From NCBI RefSeq assembly GCF_015832195.1, contig NC_052019.1, positions 47,061,016-47,125,015 of the forward strand: 64,000 nucleotides of DNA. The letters run 5' to 3'. A program made the position numbers and the translations under genes. Each line of letters begins with the position of its first letter. The first letter of the stretch is position 1. Below are positions 26,901-38,268 of the stretch, in pieces. This stretch comes from Motacilla alba alba. Lineage: Eukaryota > Chordata > Aves > Passeriformes > Motacillidae. The notes under the pieces are model-generated. The model ran no database searches and was not told the DNA's origin. It worked only from the letters and a program-made list of their open reading frames with translations.

Positions 26901-27715
26901 ACGAAAAAGAAAAACCTTCAGAAAAAGAGTGGGGAAAAGGCAGAGATAAAAGGGCAAGAACAGTCTGCTGAAAAGATTGGACATAGAACAAAGCATGCGT
27001 TAACAAACCTTCATTCTTTGAGCAGCCTTTGGTGATGCTTTTGAAAAAAGCATCCTTAAAAGCATCCATAAAATCAAGACTTGGAGGCTTCCTGTCATAT
27101 TGATTTAGAACTACACTGTTGACTTCAAAGATTACTTACATTGTTTTGATGCTCTGTTGTGATGCTGCTGCTGGTAGTTCACCAAACAATATGAATCAGA
27201 CACATTGAGAGAGCCTGTAAGATTTGGGGTCAAACTGAATGTTCCCCAAATTTTTGTACCTGCTTTAATAATCTCTTCTGTAAGGTCCCAGTTCTACAGA
27301 ACAGGAAACCACCTTCAAAATCAAGCAGAGTAGGTTGCTCGTGATCTCTCCAAATGTTGAGGAGGAAACCCTGCTATGAAATATCATGGTCACAATACCA
27401 GGTAGACAGGGAAAACTTTAGCACCTCTGTATGTAAACTGTGCATGGGGCAGGAAACAGAGTTTGCTTCCTTTGAGAAGACAGGATTCAGCAGAGTGATG
27501 CCAATATGGACTTAAGGGTGATCATTTGTCTTAAAGATGGGATAGAATAGGAAAACTTGTAGCTGTGCTCCATCAGGGACAACAATGTATATACCGTATT
27601 CTGGAGTAAGTTTGATGCTGTTCTGTGATAAACGATGTACCTCTGTGTATATTTTGGGCATACTGTGCTGCCCTTTAAGTTACTTGGAAATGTAACTCAT
27701 TTCTGGTTTTACCAA

Positions 27716-27763
27716 GGTCAGCTTCTACCTTCTTCACAGTCATTATTTTAAAATTTACAGAAC
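27716..27763 (+). repeat. copy A of a diverged 48-bp dispersed direct repeat
   Basis: Starts GGTCAGCTTCTACC and includes CAGTCATTATTTTAAAAT. It matches 43 of 48 bases of the segment at 30174-30221 in the same orientation, 2,458 bases downstream. Similarity outside these limits is not evident by eye. It may be a fragment of an unidentified old interspersed repeat, or a small intronic duplication. Confidence 0.6.
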
Positions 27764-30173
27764 TATGAAGAGGAATTGAAGGTGAATTAAGTTCAACAAA
27801 ATTTTAAGGTGGATTATTCTAAATGTGTTTAACATTTATGTTTATACTTTCATGACACATGTAAAATGCACTAAATTGAGGCAGGTTTAAATGAGATAAG
27901 AGTGTCTCCCGGAAGTTTTGCTGATCCACTTGCATTCTTTCAGAATACCTTCCTCCATTCTGAAGACAAGGCCAGCTTTAAACAGATACTACCTTCTCCC
28001 AGTAGTACACAAAATGCAGGTAGTTCTGTAAGAGAAGGTGTAGATTTATAAGGTGTGTAATAAGTTGGAGTGATCTAGATAGTCTAGACCTAAAATGCTT
28101 GTTGAAATTAGTTATGTGGGCTGAGAGACCCATAGGGTCACAGGTGAGTGAGATATCTTTCAGGAAAATCTTTGGAGGTTGTTTTCCTGTCTGTCTACAC
28201 TGGGAGAGTCACCACTAACACTGACTAGTACTGTGTGAAATAGGGCAGCACACCTCCCCTGTTTATTTGGAAGTGTTTGACTCTCTCTCCACCAGATGCA
28301 GCTACACACTTCCCCCACCCCGAGCACAGCTCCCTCCACAACTGCCTAGTGCTTGCAGAACAGGATGTTGTTTTCCATGGCATTATTGTTTGGAGAAGGA
28401 AAACTTACAAGAGGACCCCTGTGAGTCTTGCCTCAGTTGGTTCAGAGGGACCTCAGTGAGGTTTGTTTTCTGGTTGTTAAGATCTGAGTTTTCTTTGGCT
28501 CTAGCAAATCATGGGAGCTGGACTACTGCAGGTGATAGAAATGTTCTTTCCCTGGTGGTCTAGCAGTGTATTGAGAATTCCTTTGAAAAATGAATATTTA
28601 TTGTTTAATAATGTAGGCTTCTGGGACCATTATCCACACAGTTTGAAGGAATGATCTTTGGAAGCTGTAGTATATGTATCCATGATGTAGCACTCTGTGA
28701 ATCAGACCTCATGTAACAGCAGTATTGTGTTAAATTGAAGAGTTAAAATAAATTATCTCTAGAAGAAAGTACTGAATCTGGAGGCTGAATATGGCACTTT
28801 TCTCTTTAGGTCTGGCAGGGAAATGGGTCAGGGTTATATTATTTTAACAAAAACAAGATTTGGTGAGAAAAATTGAATCTTGAATTAAGCTTGCTATGGC
28901 AACTGAAAGATGTAAAACTCTTTCATTGCAACTACTGTTAAGTTTTTCTTTTAGGAAGGATCTGTGCCACAGCAGTCACTGAGAGTTAAGAGTTTCTGGT
29001 TTCTCAGTCTGAGACAAGATCCATGTCTGGAGCTGTCTGAGAGCACAGCATGATTTCCTCTGTGGGATAAATTAACCATGGCTTTGTGCTTGCACACAGT
29101 GAGATCCCTCGCTATCATCTATGCCTATGCTGAGCTAAGAATAGAAAAAAGCAACATCAGCAGTGCTGTGGGAAAAATACATCACTCCAGATGGCTGCTG
29201 ATAAATGCTTTTCTTGTTTGGGATTAATAATAAAATATTAAATAACGGTAATTTCTAATCCACATCTTAACCTACATGTTTGCTTAGCAGCTTAAGAGAA
29301 AGTTAGGCTGAAGTCTGTCAAAGGTGGATTTTTCTGGGTACACCTGAGAAGGTATCAGTAAGTAGTTTAGTTGCTTTGCAGGGAAAAAGACAACCCACAA
29401 AGAGCTGGGAGTTTGCTTTGTTTGTTGGTTATTAAAAAGCTTTGAGTTCCCCTTTTACCCCCTCCATTCTGCTTTATCACATTCATGTGGTGCTGAATAA
29501 AGAGCTGCTATTTGCATTGTTACTAAGGTTTGTATCCTGTGAGATCATGTTAGGATTTCTCTCAGACTTCTGAGAGAATCTTCACTCTGTCTCCAAAGAG
29601 GCGAGTGGGACGAATCCCACATGTGATGTATTCATTTAGCTCTACAGGCCACATGTTGCATACAACTGTCCCACTGATGTTGATCTGTTAAAAGCCAAAA
29701 CAAATTTGAGACCCAACTCAGAATCAGGCCCAACTGGGGAGCCAAACAATGACTTGCATTCTTTGTAGTTAGTCTTGACAGCAGGCTACTTGGTTAAAGC
29801 ATATGTTTGCATTTCCTAATTTATTGGCATGCTTTTAATTTGGATTACTAATTCTTCAGAGAAAGAGAAAAGAAAAAGAAAACATGGCACCCCCATGGCT
29901 ATTTCATATGTTTGCTCCATGGGGATCAAGTCCTTGCTCTGAAAGATAGTTCTGTCCTGTCCAAAGCAGGATGGGAAGGAAAGACTCTCACCATGATTGA
30001 GCCAGTTGGTTGCTTCATTGTGCCTGATGGCTTTGGAATATTAAGCAATATGCCCAAGACTAAAGGCAAACAAGCTCTTTTGTTCATCTCTCAAGTGGAG
30101 GTTGGAAACTCTGTCCTCTTTCCTATAGTTCAGGACAGTTTTGGTCATCTAGCCAGCACATTGGCTACAGAGA

Positions 30174-30221
30174 GGTCAGCTTCCACCTCCTTCGCAGTCA
30201 TTATTTTAAAATGTACAGAAG
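30174..30221 (+). repeat. copy B of a diverged 48-bp dispersed direct repeat
   Basis: Same orientation as copy A at 27716-27763, with 5 differences in 48 positions, three of them transitions. It lies in the tail of an open frame at 29912-30265 that has no other sign of being coding. Confidence 0.6.
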
Positions 30222-33200
30222 TACGATTAATTGAAATAGAGAAAATAACATTTTTCCTTAAGTAACAAGTGAGTAATAAGCTGAGTTGCAGTAGCAATTC
30301 ATTTGTGGCAACCTGTTTCACAGACACTGTATGAATATAAAAGATTGTGTAGATGTGATATAGAAGAGATTTTGACAGCAGAAGAAGATGTCTGTAGTAT
30401 GTGGTAGCACAGCCTAGTGGCACAGGTATTTGCACAGGATATTAATAAATAGGGGTAGTATGTACAAGACTGAGTAAAAGCCTAAATTAGTTTTCTGATA
30501 TATGGGTACCTAGGAAGCAAGCCCATTCCTGGGTTAATGTATGTGTCCATTTGCTTCAGTCCCTTGTCTCACCTTTGCAATATAGCTATTGCCTCTTTCC
30601 AAGTGAGAGAGGATGATGAAGGACTGACCTGGCAGCTCTGGAGAGCTCTCACTTCCTGGCTGTACAACTGGTTGTAGCTTTTCTCCTCTTCTTCCGCTCA
30701 CTCCCCACTATCATCAGGGGATGATTGTATGGACCAAATCTGGCAGAGTATGCAGAACAATACATGCAGTGGTACTGTCATTTCTGTGGTACATGAAACT
30801 TCATCTGTCTTACTGGGTGCTGCTTGGCATCTGCAGTGAAAGGCTAATGGACAATCTCCATGCTGTTTCTTCTGCTGGGAGGGGTAGTAGCCATGACTTT
30901 CTGCCAGGACTGACTCTGCACTTAGATTTTATGATGTGTTTTAAAAAAAAAGTTCATTGCTTCTGGGGGAATCACTACTGATATCTGTTCCATCAAAACA
31001 CCTATTTGGGCACAGCTCCTCTCAGCGTTGAAGGTGGATCTGAATCCAGCAGTGTCTCAATTGGTTGTGCTGGATAAGAGATGACACAGTCTAGGTAAAA
31101 ATGCCAGGGGCTCTTCCTGCCTTTCACTGACTTGATTAGCTAGTACTGTGTGGAGTACTTCAGCATAAAAACAAATGAGACATCCTAATACGAGCAGATG
31201 AAAGCCTGGGACTAAGACACTGGCTGGGAATATTGTCTTCAAATATTTGCTGGAGGCCATGCTGAAATTCAAGACCTTATCTCCCAAAGCTCAATAAAGT
31301 ATGTTTGCCATCAGTCTTCTCACCCTTCAGCACATTACAGCGTCTGTCTTACTCTCCCCCTGGAGTGCTTCTCCATTACGTTTTTATAGTGCCAGACAGA
31401 GAGACTCAAACTGTTTGACTTCTTAGCACAACAATCTCACCACTTAATATTGCTACAACTCGCAGTGAAACTCTGTGGTGCCTATAAAATATGTGTGATA
31501 GCAAATGACTCGAGCAACAATATTAAGAAAGTGTCATTGCACTGAGAAAAGGGGCTAAGAGCTCCTCTGTCAGAATGAGAAAGACAAAGGTAAGCATAAA
31601 CCTCACTGCTTCATGATTCTCAAATCATGGGAATGACATTACCCACTTAGTCACAAAATGTAGATAGTTCCTTACTCAGCTTACTCAGTTCCTCACTAGT
31701 TCCTTGGAAGTTTATATAAAAAGGAAGATCTTAGTGCTTGGAACGACTTGTTCAACTCTAAAAGTCCCCAACTTTTGTCCTCTATCCTCTGCATAATTTT
31801 CCTTGAGTATTTCTATCATGCATTCATGAACTTTTGAATATAAATTCAGAAGGGAAGGAATACTCCTTCTCCCTGAGAGAAAAGTTTAACATCTCTGTGT
31901 TGTTGTGACCTGACTTGTAAGGGTCAGTCTTGGTGGACTGATGCAGGTGACATTTTGGCACAGCACAAAGCAACGCCCATTTCAACATCTGGCCGGAGTC
32001 CTCCAACATTGCAAAAATCCCTTTGCTGTACAGTTTTGGACAAGTAATCAACAGTATCTTTTATACAAGGATACAAAACTAATTGAAATGGCTGAGGAAA
32101 AACCATGTCAGTAAACAATGCTCTTAATCAGACAACACATTCTGAAAATGTGACTCATTATCACAGGCAAATCTAGTTCATGTCATGCTATGGGTGACTT
32201 GATTGCCTGCGAGCAGGATGAAAAAATAAGATTGTTTAAATGCAGCTTCAGGGAGTGCTACGTATTTTATCTCAGTTTGATCTGGTTTCCCATGCTATCA
32301 AAGCTGTGTTTAGTGGATGGAGATTTACAACCAGAAAATGATATGTGTAGCTGAAGAATGTGAAGGAATGATGTGCCTTATAGAATTAGTTATCATTGCT
32401 GGGGAAGTAGAGCTGGTTTACAGCTTGCTTCTTCCCTCTCCATCTGGGACTGATCTGTGTCTTTGTGTTGTATATAGGAAATGTTCTCTACAATTCTCTG
32501 AACGTAAAGACTCTGTTCCAGGCACTGTGGTGCAGGAGATTTTGGAAACCTTGACTTATACATAGATAATAGTTAACATGCACGTTTTTACAAGTATGAT
32601 TTCTTTACCCTGTATTTTAAAGACGTATACCTAGATTGACTCAACTGACAACAAAGGAATAATTATGGATGCGTTTCCGTCCTGCTAGCCAAGGCTACGT
32701 ACACAATATGTTATTTTATTTTTCTGTTTCTATAATGAATACTACACAGCAATAGGAATTACTCTGCTGAGAGCAGGAATTATGCCTATTCTAATGAATA
32801 TCTAGTGACGAGGAAACAGACACAAGCTATATAGGCATTTTTGTTTCAAGGTCCTGTGATTGATAGCCAGGCTATAAATGGATAGTGATTTTGGCAGATC
32901 AAAATAGTTGATGGCAGCAGGCATTTGCAAGAAGGTTTCTTGTATGGCTGGCTGGTAGCTGGTCTTTTGGGTGGACCTGTTAGTTATTATCTAAGCTACA
33001 TGTAACAGACTTATTTTTTGATGTGCTGCAGTCATTTGCCTTAGGTAGGTCAGTTTTGGCTTATTTGAATTCAGAAGTATCATTTTTATTTAGGAATGGG
33101 TCTAGATTGGGAAGAAAGGCTGGGTTCTGTTGATTTTCCTAGCAATTTTTGAAGTTGTCTTTTATTATGTTTAACATTCTCAAGGACAGAGCATAGAGCT

Positions 33201-35078
33201 GACAATTAGATGTGTATCTTAAAATATCTTTTCCATGTCACTCAGCTTAAAAGCCAAAAGGAAAACAATCACCAGATATGGTATGTGAGAGCATTCATTA
33301 GCACCATTTGGGATCAGGGAACTCATTTTTTAAGAAGCTATTTGAGGAACCAAAATAAAACTGCAAGTAGGTTTCTTGCTGACAAGTTGCAGGTGTATGC
33401 CACATGCCCATACTGGAAAAAAGATGCGGTTATGAAGGTCTTGATGACAGACAAGGGTCTAAAATGCCTTCATCTCCAGGTTTTAGCCCGTCCATCTGTT
33501 TTTTATTTGCATTTCCTCCAGCTAGCAGAGTTAGTATTTTCCAAACTTTTCCAAGAGCATTCACAAGTCTATATAAAATCGCTTTTTTTTTGCATTGTAA
33601 GATCCATAGGTTAGTAAGGTACAATTTAAATAAGGAAAGTCTTACTTTTATGGTGACTATATAATAAATTTTAAGTCAGTTTTATTTATTAGTTTTGGAA
33701 AAATGAGGGAAAGAAGTGATGGGATTGAGGAAAGAGCACTTTAGCTCCACTTTGCTAGAATAAGTAGAATCTGCATATGCCTTAAGAGTACCAAAAAGGT
33801 ACTTTTATTTATCTCTTATTGGTACTTCTAGCTTAAAAGATCTGGCCTTCTTTGATTTCATCCTCTTGAGGAAATGTCCATTCTTAAGGCTAAAAGACTT
33901 CCACGTAGTTTGGATTACTCCAAACAGCTGCACCATGGAAAAATTCTCAAAGGCACATATTCAGAGGGCAGAAGTAATGAGGCAACAGCACTTGGGAAAT
34001 ACCCAGCCAGCACTTTTTGTACTCTAAAGTAAATTTTGACAAACAACTCATGAAGTCACATGAGAAATGGCATAGTTTCCTCTCCCACTACTGACACAAG
34101 AGAAATTTGTTAGGTTTTCTTGGAAGACCTCTTGTTTCTTATGTGATTCTCAACAGAATTTCATGAAGAGAGATAAACAAGAATTTCTCCATCTAAAGAA
34201 ACAGCTTTCAAAGTGAATTCTCAAAGACCTCAAAGTTTTTATTTTCTGAGAGAAATACAAGTCTTGATTTCAAAAATGATTACCAAAAACGAATCATTCT
34301 ACACTCGAAATCAGTCAGTTGATCTTTTTTGGGGGGGTGAACAATTAATTGCAAAATCATTTTGAAAAGCAATAGTTTTATTTATTTAAAATACTTGAGA
34401 AAATTAGTTGAGGAAGTGTAAACATAATTTTCCAGGAAGTGCACAAAATTTATTGTCATCTTTTTTTTTTATTTAAACAAATTCTCCAAGAATAATTTTG
34501 AGGAATGGAAAAAAAAATCTGTAATTAATTCTACAGGCAGTAAAATTAGATTCAAACAGATAGCATTGTTGTAGCTGTGTGGGAGTCAGCAGAAAGCATC
34601 CTGGAATGTGGCAGTGTGTGTTATTGTGTGCCTTTCAAGAATCCTATTTTTTCCTTTTGTGAGAATAAAGTTTTCTTTACCTTTATGGGAGAATGCAGTG
34701 CTTTTGCTTTTTTTTTCTTCTCTTTTTAAATTCTGTTTTCCTGTGAGGTAATGCTAGTTTTGATGAATAGAGAAGAATTGTATACCCTTGTATCTGCTTG
34801 CAGGGAATTATATGTGAAAGATATTTTGTGCTCTGTAATACATTCCATGCTGCATACTGTAGGATGCTGTTTAGCAGGTGGCAGGTTTAAAGAGTATACT
34901 GAGACCAGAAGTGAATGAAAGGTTATCGAAGTGAAATGCTGGCCAGTGACATTTGTTCACTTCCAAGGAATCCCACTGGTATGGGCCAGGGATGAGTGGT
35001 GCAGTTACAGACATTTGAATGAGTGTGATGCAGATACTCACAGTGACAACACTGAGCTATTGATAATAAACCTGCATG

Positions 35079-35094
35079 TTTGACAACTGTCAAA
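35079..35094. promoter_or_regulatory. candidate TALE homeodomain (TGIF/MEIS/PKNOX) palindromic site
   Basis: TTTGACAACTGTCAAA: two 7-base inverted arms separated by AC. The core TGACAnnTGTCA fits the dimeric binding site known for TGIF, MEIS and PKNOX homeodomain proteins. It is 479 bases before exon 2, next to an AATAAA-type homeobox word and overlapping TCAAAGG. Occupancy is inference only. Confidence 0.3.
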
Positions 35095-35509
35095 GGAAGA
35101 ATGCCTCCTCACAGTTTAAAACGAAGTGTTACCTATTGGAGGGTGTGTTTCAGTATTGTTACTGGCTTTCATGGCAGTGTTGATTGTTCATTGTGGAGTT
35201 TTAAGTTCTTGCCTATGAATTAGATCCCTGATTCCAGAAAAATATGAATTCTCTTGAGCCCACATACGTTTGAAGTAAGGAAAGATGAAACCATGAGCAA
35301 GCAGGTTCTATCTCTTATTCTTTAAGCAATGACCAGCAGTTGTGTGAGCTTAGAGATTGCTGTGTGTCTGCAGTGCAGCACCCCTAGTTGCATCTCCTAG
35401 CACCGTGAATTGTTACCTCAGATATTGTTTTATTTTGGAGGTTTCAGTGGTAGTTTTTTCTCTTGTTTTTTGTTTGTTTGCTTGTTTTGTTTTTTGGGTT
35501 TTTTTTTAA

Positions 35510-35513
35510 ACAG
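35510..35513 (+). promoter_or_regulatory. DKK2: alternative upstream splice acceptor for DKK2 exon 2
   Basis: ACAG preceded by a long T-rich tract (about 35456-35507). If used, exon 2 would start at 35514, exactly 60 nt before the main acceptor and in frame. It would insert AASIPCAKECLTVDFSLPRQ before AYPC. The family ends its N-terminal region directly at AYPC, and two extra cysteines would disturb an even ten-cysteine domain, so I chose the downstream site as the main one. Confidence 0.4.
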
Positions 35514-35573
35514 GCTGCATCCATTCCTTGTGCAAAGGAGTGCCTCACTGTAGACTTTTCTCTTCCCCGCCAG

Positions 35574-35724
35574 GCCTATCCCTGCACTAACGACAAGGAG
35601 TGCGAAGTAGGGCGGTACTGCCACAGCCCTCACCAGGCCACATCTGCCTGCATGATGTGCCGGAGGAAGAAGAAGCGCTGCCACCGGGATGGGATGTGCT
35701 GCCCCGGGAACCGCTGCAACAACG
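35574..35724 (+). CDS. DKK2: DKK2 coding exon 2 (Dkk_N cysteine-rich domain 1)
   Basis: Encodes residues 87-136 plus the first base of Gly137. The acceptor is CTCTTCCCCGCCAG|GCC and the donor AACG|GTACGG (phase 1). It holds nine of the ten cysteines of the first domain, with the DKK2 signatures DKECEVGRYCHSPH, CRRKKKRCHRDGMCC and RCNNG. The KKK/R basic stretch and the double cysteine at 128-129 are characteristic of the Dkk family. The start AYPC agrees with the mammalian exon 2 start. Confidence 0.93.
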
Positions 35725-36375
35725 GTACGGCTGCCAGCTCTGGGCTTTCCTGCAGAAAATCAGCCTTCTTGACATCATCTTTTCTATGAGTGTTACCAGC
35801 AACAGTATTTTTTCCTAGGTGATAGCTCTTCTTTTTCTAAGCCAAGAAAACTTAATAGTCTACTTTGTTCCACTCTGCCTAATTTTCTTTAATAGTATTT
35901 CTATGTTTATGGCTCAGGTACTACCAGTCTTTTGTTATATTTTGTGGTGGAGGAACACAAAAATGCTGCCTAAAATCACAGCTCTACATTCAATGTGCTT
36001 TGATTCACTGGAAGACTTCACAGAAGTCATATTGTAAGGAAGCAAAGGAAACTTAATGAATCCTAAATCTACTCACCCTGGCGAGGGTTATAGCCATACT
36101 GTTTGCACTTCCATGGAGACTGGAGAGAGAGGTCTGTAAGGAGCTCTCCAGGAGCTCAGACTATAAAGCCAGAGTGATAGAGAGACTGTCTGACAGTGAG
36201 TGAAGCAGAGCTGCAGTGAGGCTAAGTGCCATGAACCAGAGTTGAACGTGTCATGAGAGCTGAGCTTCACTGAGGCCAAACCCCGGTGCTTTCATCATTC
36301 TGACCTGGTCAGTGCATGTCTCTTAGCTGCTTTTCCTCTTACTCAAATCTTTGAGTGGCTGTCTTTTCCTTGCAG
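35725..36375 (+). other. DKK2: DKK2 intron 2
   Basis: A 651-base phase-1 intron, beginning GTACGG and ending CTTTTCCTTGCAG. No other features were recognised inside it. Open frames running out of exon 2 into it hit stops and do not resemble the family. Confidence 0.9.
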
Positions 36376-36525
36376 GTATTTGCATACCAGTAACTGAAAG
36401 CATCCTTACTCCTCACATCCCTGCTCTGGAAGGGCCACGCAACAAGAAGAATGGTCATTATGCGGGCAAGGATTTGGGATGGCACAACCTGGGGAGGCCG
36501 CGATCCAAGCTGTCACACATAAAGG
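36376..36525 (+). CDS. DKK2: DKK2 coding exon 3 (last Cys of domain 1 and linker)
   Basis: Encodes the end of Gly137 through Lys186 and the first base of Gly187. The acceptor is TTGCAG|GT and the donor AAGG|GTAAGA (phase 1). ICIPVTESILTPHIPAL and DLGWHNLGRP are near-identical to mammalian DKK2. The variable linker (EGPRNKKNGHYAG) is two residues shorter than the human form as I recall it. Cys139 completes the first domain; the rest links the two cysteine-rich domains. Confidence 0.93.
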
Positions 36526-37053
36526 GTAAGATCGCAGTTGGACTGGACTGCTCTGTTCCTTCATGTCATGAATCATGTTATTGCTGTTAAGATACAGCAG
36601 TGGAAACCAGAAATAGGCAGTAATTTCACAGGGAGTGAATGTCTATTGTGAGAGATCACAGCATGACTCAGAAAGTGATGTAATGTCAACCGACAGTTCC
36701 TGTGATTGAAACAGCATCTGCTTTCTTCTCTGTATCAGATGTGGACTGACAATCATGTTATCAGTTGTGCAAGACTGCAGACATCCTCCTCTTGTAACAG
36801 CCATGTAATTGAATACTTGTAATTCCGCTTACAATCCTGCAACTGAATTCTCCTTTCTAAGTCTTATGGCAGGTCTCATAAATTACCCCCCTGAACCTAC
36901 CTAATTAATATTTTCTCTTGTGTTTACATCCTTCAAATGTCCACAGGTGGATAATGTCCTTTCCTTTTTCTCAGTTCCATTTGCATAAGTCTGCACTGAA
37001 TCTGTAGTTTCACATTTTTCCATGAGATAAAGTAATTTGTTTGCTCTTTTTAG
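36526..37053 (+). other. DKK2: DKK2 intron 3
   Basis: A 528-base phase-1 intron, GTAAGA to TTTGCTCTTTTTAG. No further features were recognised. An antisense open frame spanning its end and exon 4 (36901-37278) is a shadow of the conserved exon. Confidence 0.9.
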
Positions 37054-37304
37054 GACACGAAGGCGATCCCTGCCTACGGTCATCAGACTGTATTGAGGGA
37101 CACTGCTGTGCTCGCCACTTCTGGACCAAAATTTGCAAGCCTGTGTTGCATCAGGGGGAGGTGTGCACCAAACAGCGCAAGAAAGGGTCCCATGGACTGG
37201 AGATTTTCCAACGATGTGACTGTGCCAAGGGTTTGTCTTGTAAAGTATGGAAAGATGCGACCTCCTCTTCCAAATCAAGACTTCATGTGTGCCAGAAGAT
37301 CTGA
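37054..37304 (+). CDS. DKK2: DKK2 coding exon 4 (colipase-fold cysteine-rich domain 2) and stop
   Basis: Encodes the end of Gly187 through Ile269 and a TGA at 37302-37304. It contains all ten cysteines of the second domain, the LRP5/6- and Kremen-binding part of Dickkopf proteins. Blocks [44 protein letters not shown] and [18 protein letters not shown] are essentially those of other vertebrate DKK2. The C-terminus LHVCQKI is typical. No frameshift or premature stop is present, so the gene appears intact. Confidence 0.96.
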
Positions 37305-37755
37305 ATGAGGATTGGGAAGATATTATTAAGTGACTGTGGCTTTGTGTTTAGTGCATTATGGCATGGTGGAAAAAGGGGACTGCAAATGAAAGTGGAGTGG
37401 CTAAAGTAACAGTTAGAGTATGAGTAGAAGTCACACCAAATGCATTTCTTTTTGAGCTGGTGGTAGACACAAGTGTAGCTGGAGTTCACCTACCGCGCGG
37501 TTCTCCTGTAAATAATTCTCCAGTTAGTGGGAATTGCTAGTATGCAAACAAGTAGAGTGGAAATGAATGTCACTTACCTCGCTGTGTTGTCCCATGATGT
37601 TTCAGGGGTTCAGTGTTAGGGCTACAGTGGGTCTACAGCGTGGTAAGGATTTTCTACAGAAATTGTATACATTGTACTCCTACAGGAAGCAGTGCATGCC
37701 AGGAAGACTCATCTGTCAACACATTATTGGCCATGTTGCAGGTGTGAGAAATGGA

Positions 37756-37761
37756 AATAAA
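37756..37761 (+). terminator. DKK2: candidate proximal polyadenylation signal
   Basis: AATAAA 452 bases after the DKK2 stop, followed by a GT-containing stretch (GTTACTGTGAATGTCC). It would give a short 3' UTR. Other candidates are ATTAAA at 39438, AATAAA at 40276 and AATAAA at 41559. Confidence 0.35.
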
Positions 37762-38242
37762 GTTACTGTGAATGTCCACATGCCCTCATTATTCAGGGCT
37801 GACATTCAGCAAGGAAGCACTCCTGCAGGACAAGAGTGCTATGTTTTCCAGGCCCCTATGAAGAAGGTGAAAACTGGCCATCTCAAAATTTCAAGAGAGC
37901 AGCAATTTACCTAAGAGGAGGCATCTAAACCGGGTTTTGTTTCCTATACATGGGTAAATTGAAATGCTTTATGTAATTCAATGTCATAGAAAGGCACTTA
38001 ATTACTTGTATTTTTCTCAGTTTACTGCTAACATGCGTGGGGTTGAACAGATGAAGCAAATATGTGTGTATGCTGAATCCAGAATTATATACAGGCAGTT
38101 CCTCATTAGTCCTAAATATACTTTCCTTGCCTAAGCATTCTCGCATTATAGACATTTCCAAAAGAAATAGCAGAGTGTTGAAGTGCTTAATACGAAGAGC
38201 TTTGAAGTTGTTTCTCTGTTGCTGTTATAATATAATATATTC

Positions 38243-38268
38243 AACACCTCAACATTTGTTGAGGTGTT
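38243..38268 (+). other. perfect 11-bp stem-loop in presumed 3' UTR
   Basis: AACACCTCAAC and GTTGAGGTGTT are exact reverse complements separated by the loop ATTT. It lies 939 bases after the DKK2 stop. If transcribed it would form a stable hairpin in the 3' UTR, possibly a site for RNA-binding proteins. It is much too short for a typical microRNA precursor. Confidence 0.6.

Larger units (their letters stand above)
16941..35573 (+). other. DKK2: DKK2 intron 1, 3' part: no gene recognised
   Basis: Second half of intron 1. It is AT-rich and essentially free of recognisable CR1 or LTR sequence. Structure seen: a 28-base T run at 19732-19759, a 16-base tandem duplication at 23905-23936, a pyrimidine tract at about 24708-24752, two copies of a 48-base segment (27716 and 30174), and a palindrome at 35079-35094. 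The interval about 29200-29560 has clustered motif-like words (TCAAAGG at 29318, CTTTGTTTG at 29416, ATTTGCAT at 29510) that might mark a regulatory element, but this is weak evidence. Confidence 0.8.
775..37304 (+). other. DKK2: DKK2 gene, coding span (spliced from four exons)
   Basis: Join of 775-1032, 35574-35724, 36376-36525 and 37054-37304, giving 810 nt and 269 residues. DKK2 is a secreted glycoprotein that binds LRP5/6 and Kremen at the cell surface and modulates canonical Wnt signalling as antagonist or context-dependent agonist (family knowledge). Seen here: signal peptide at about 1-25; NSIK at 35-38, matching the NxI(R/K) motif that in DKK1 contacts the LRP6 first propeller; an NRS sequon at 51-53; Dkk_N cysteines at 90, 96, 102, 112, 115, 122, 128, 129, 134 and 139; and colipase-fold cysteines at 193, 199, 204, 205, 214, 224, 241, 243, 249 and 266. 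From memory, mammalian DKK2 is 259 residues; the extra length here comes from a longer exon 1, partly offset by a linker two residues shorter. DKK1 and DKK4 are excluded by the near-identity to DKK2 of residues 138-153 (ICIPVTESILTPHIPA) and of the C-terminus. Confidence 0.96.

Noticed and set aside
36901..37278. 125-codon - strand frame over DKK2 exon 4
   Set aside because: Antisense shadow of the cysteine-rich exon, and the sense strand carries the conserved family sequence.
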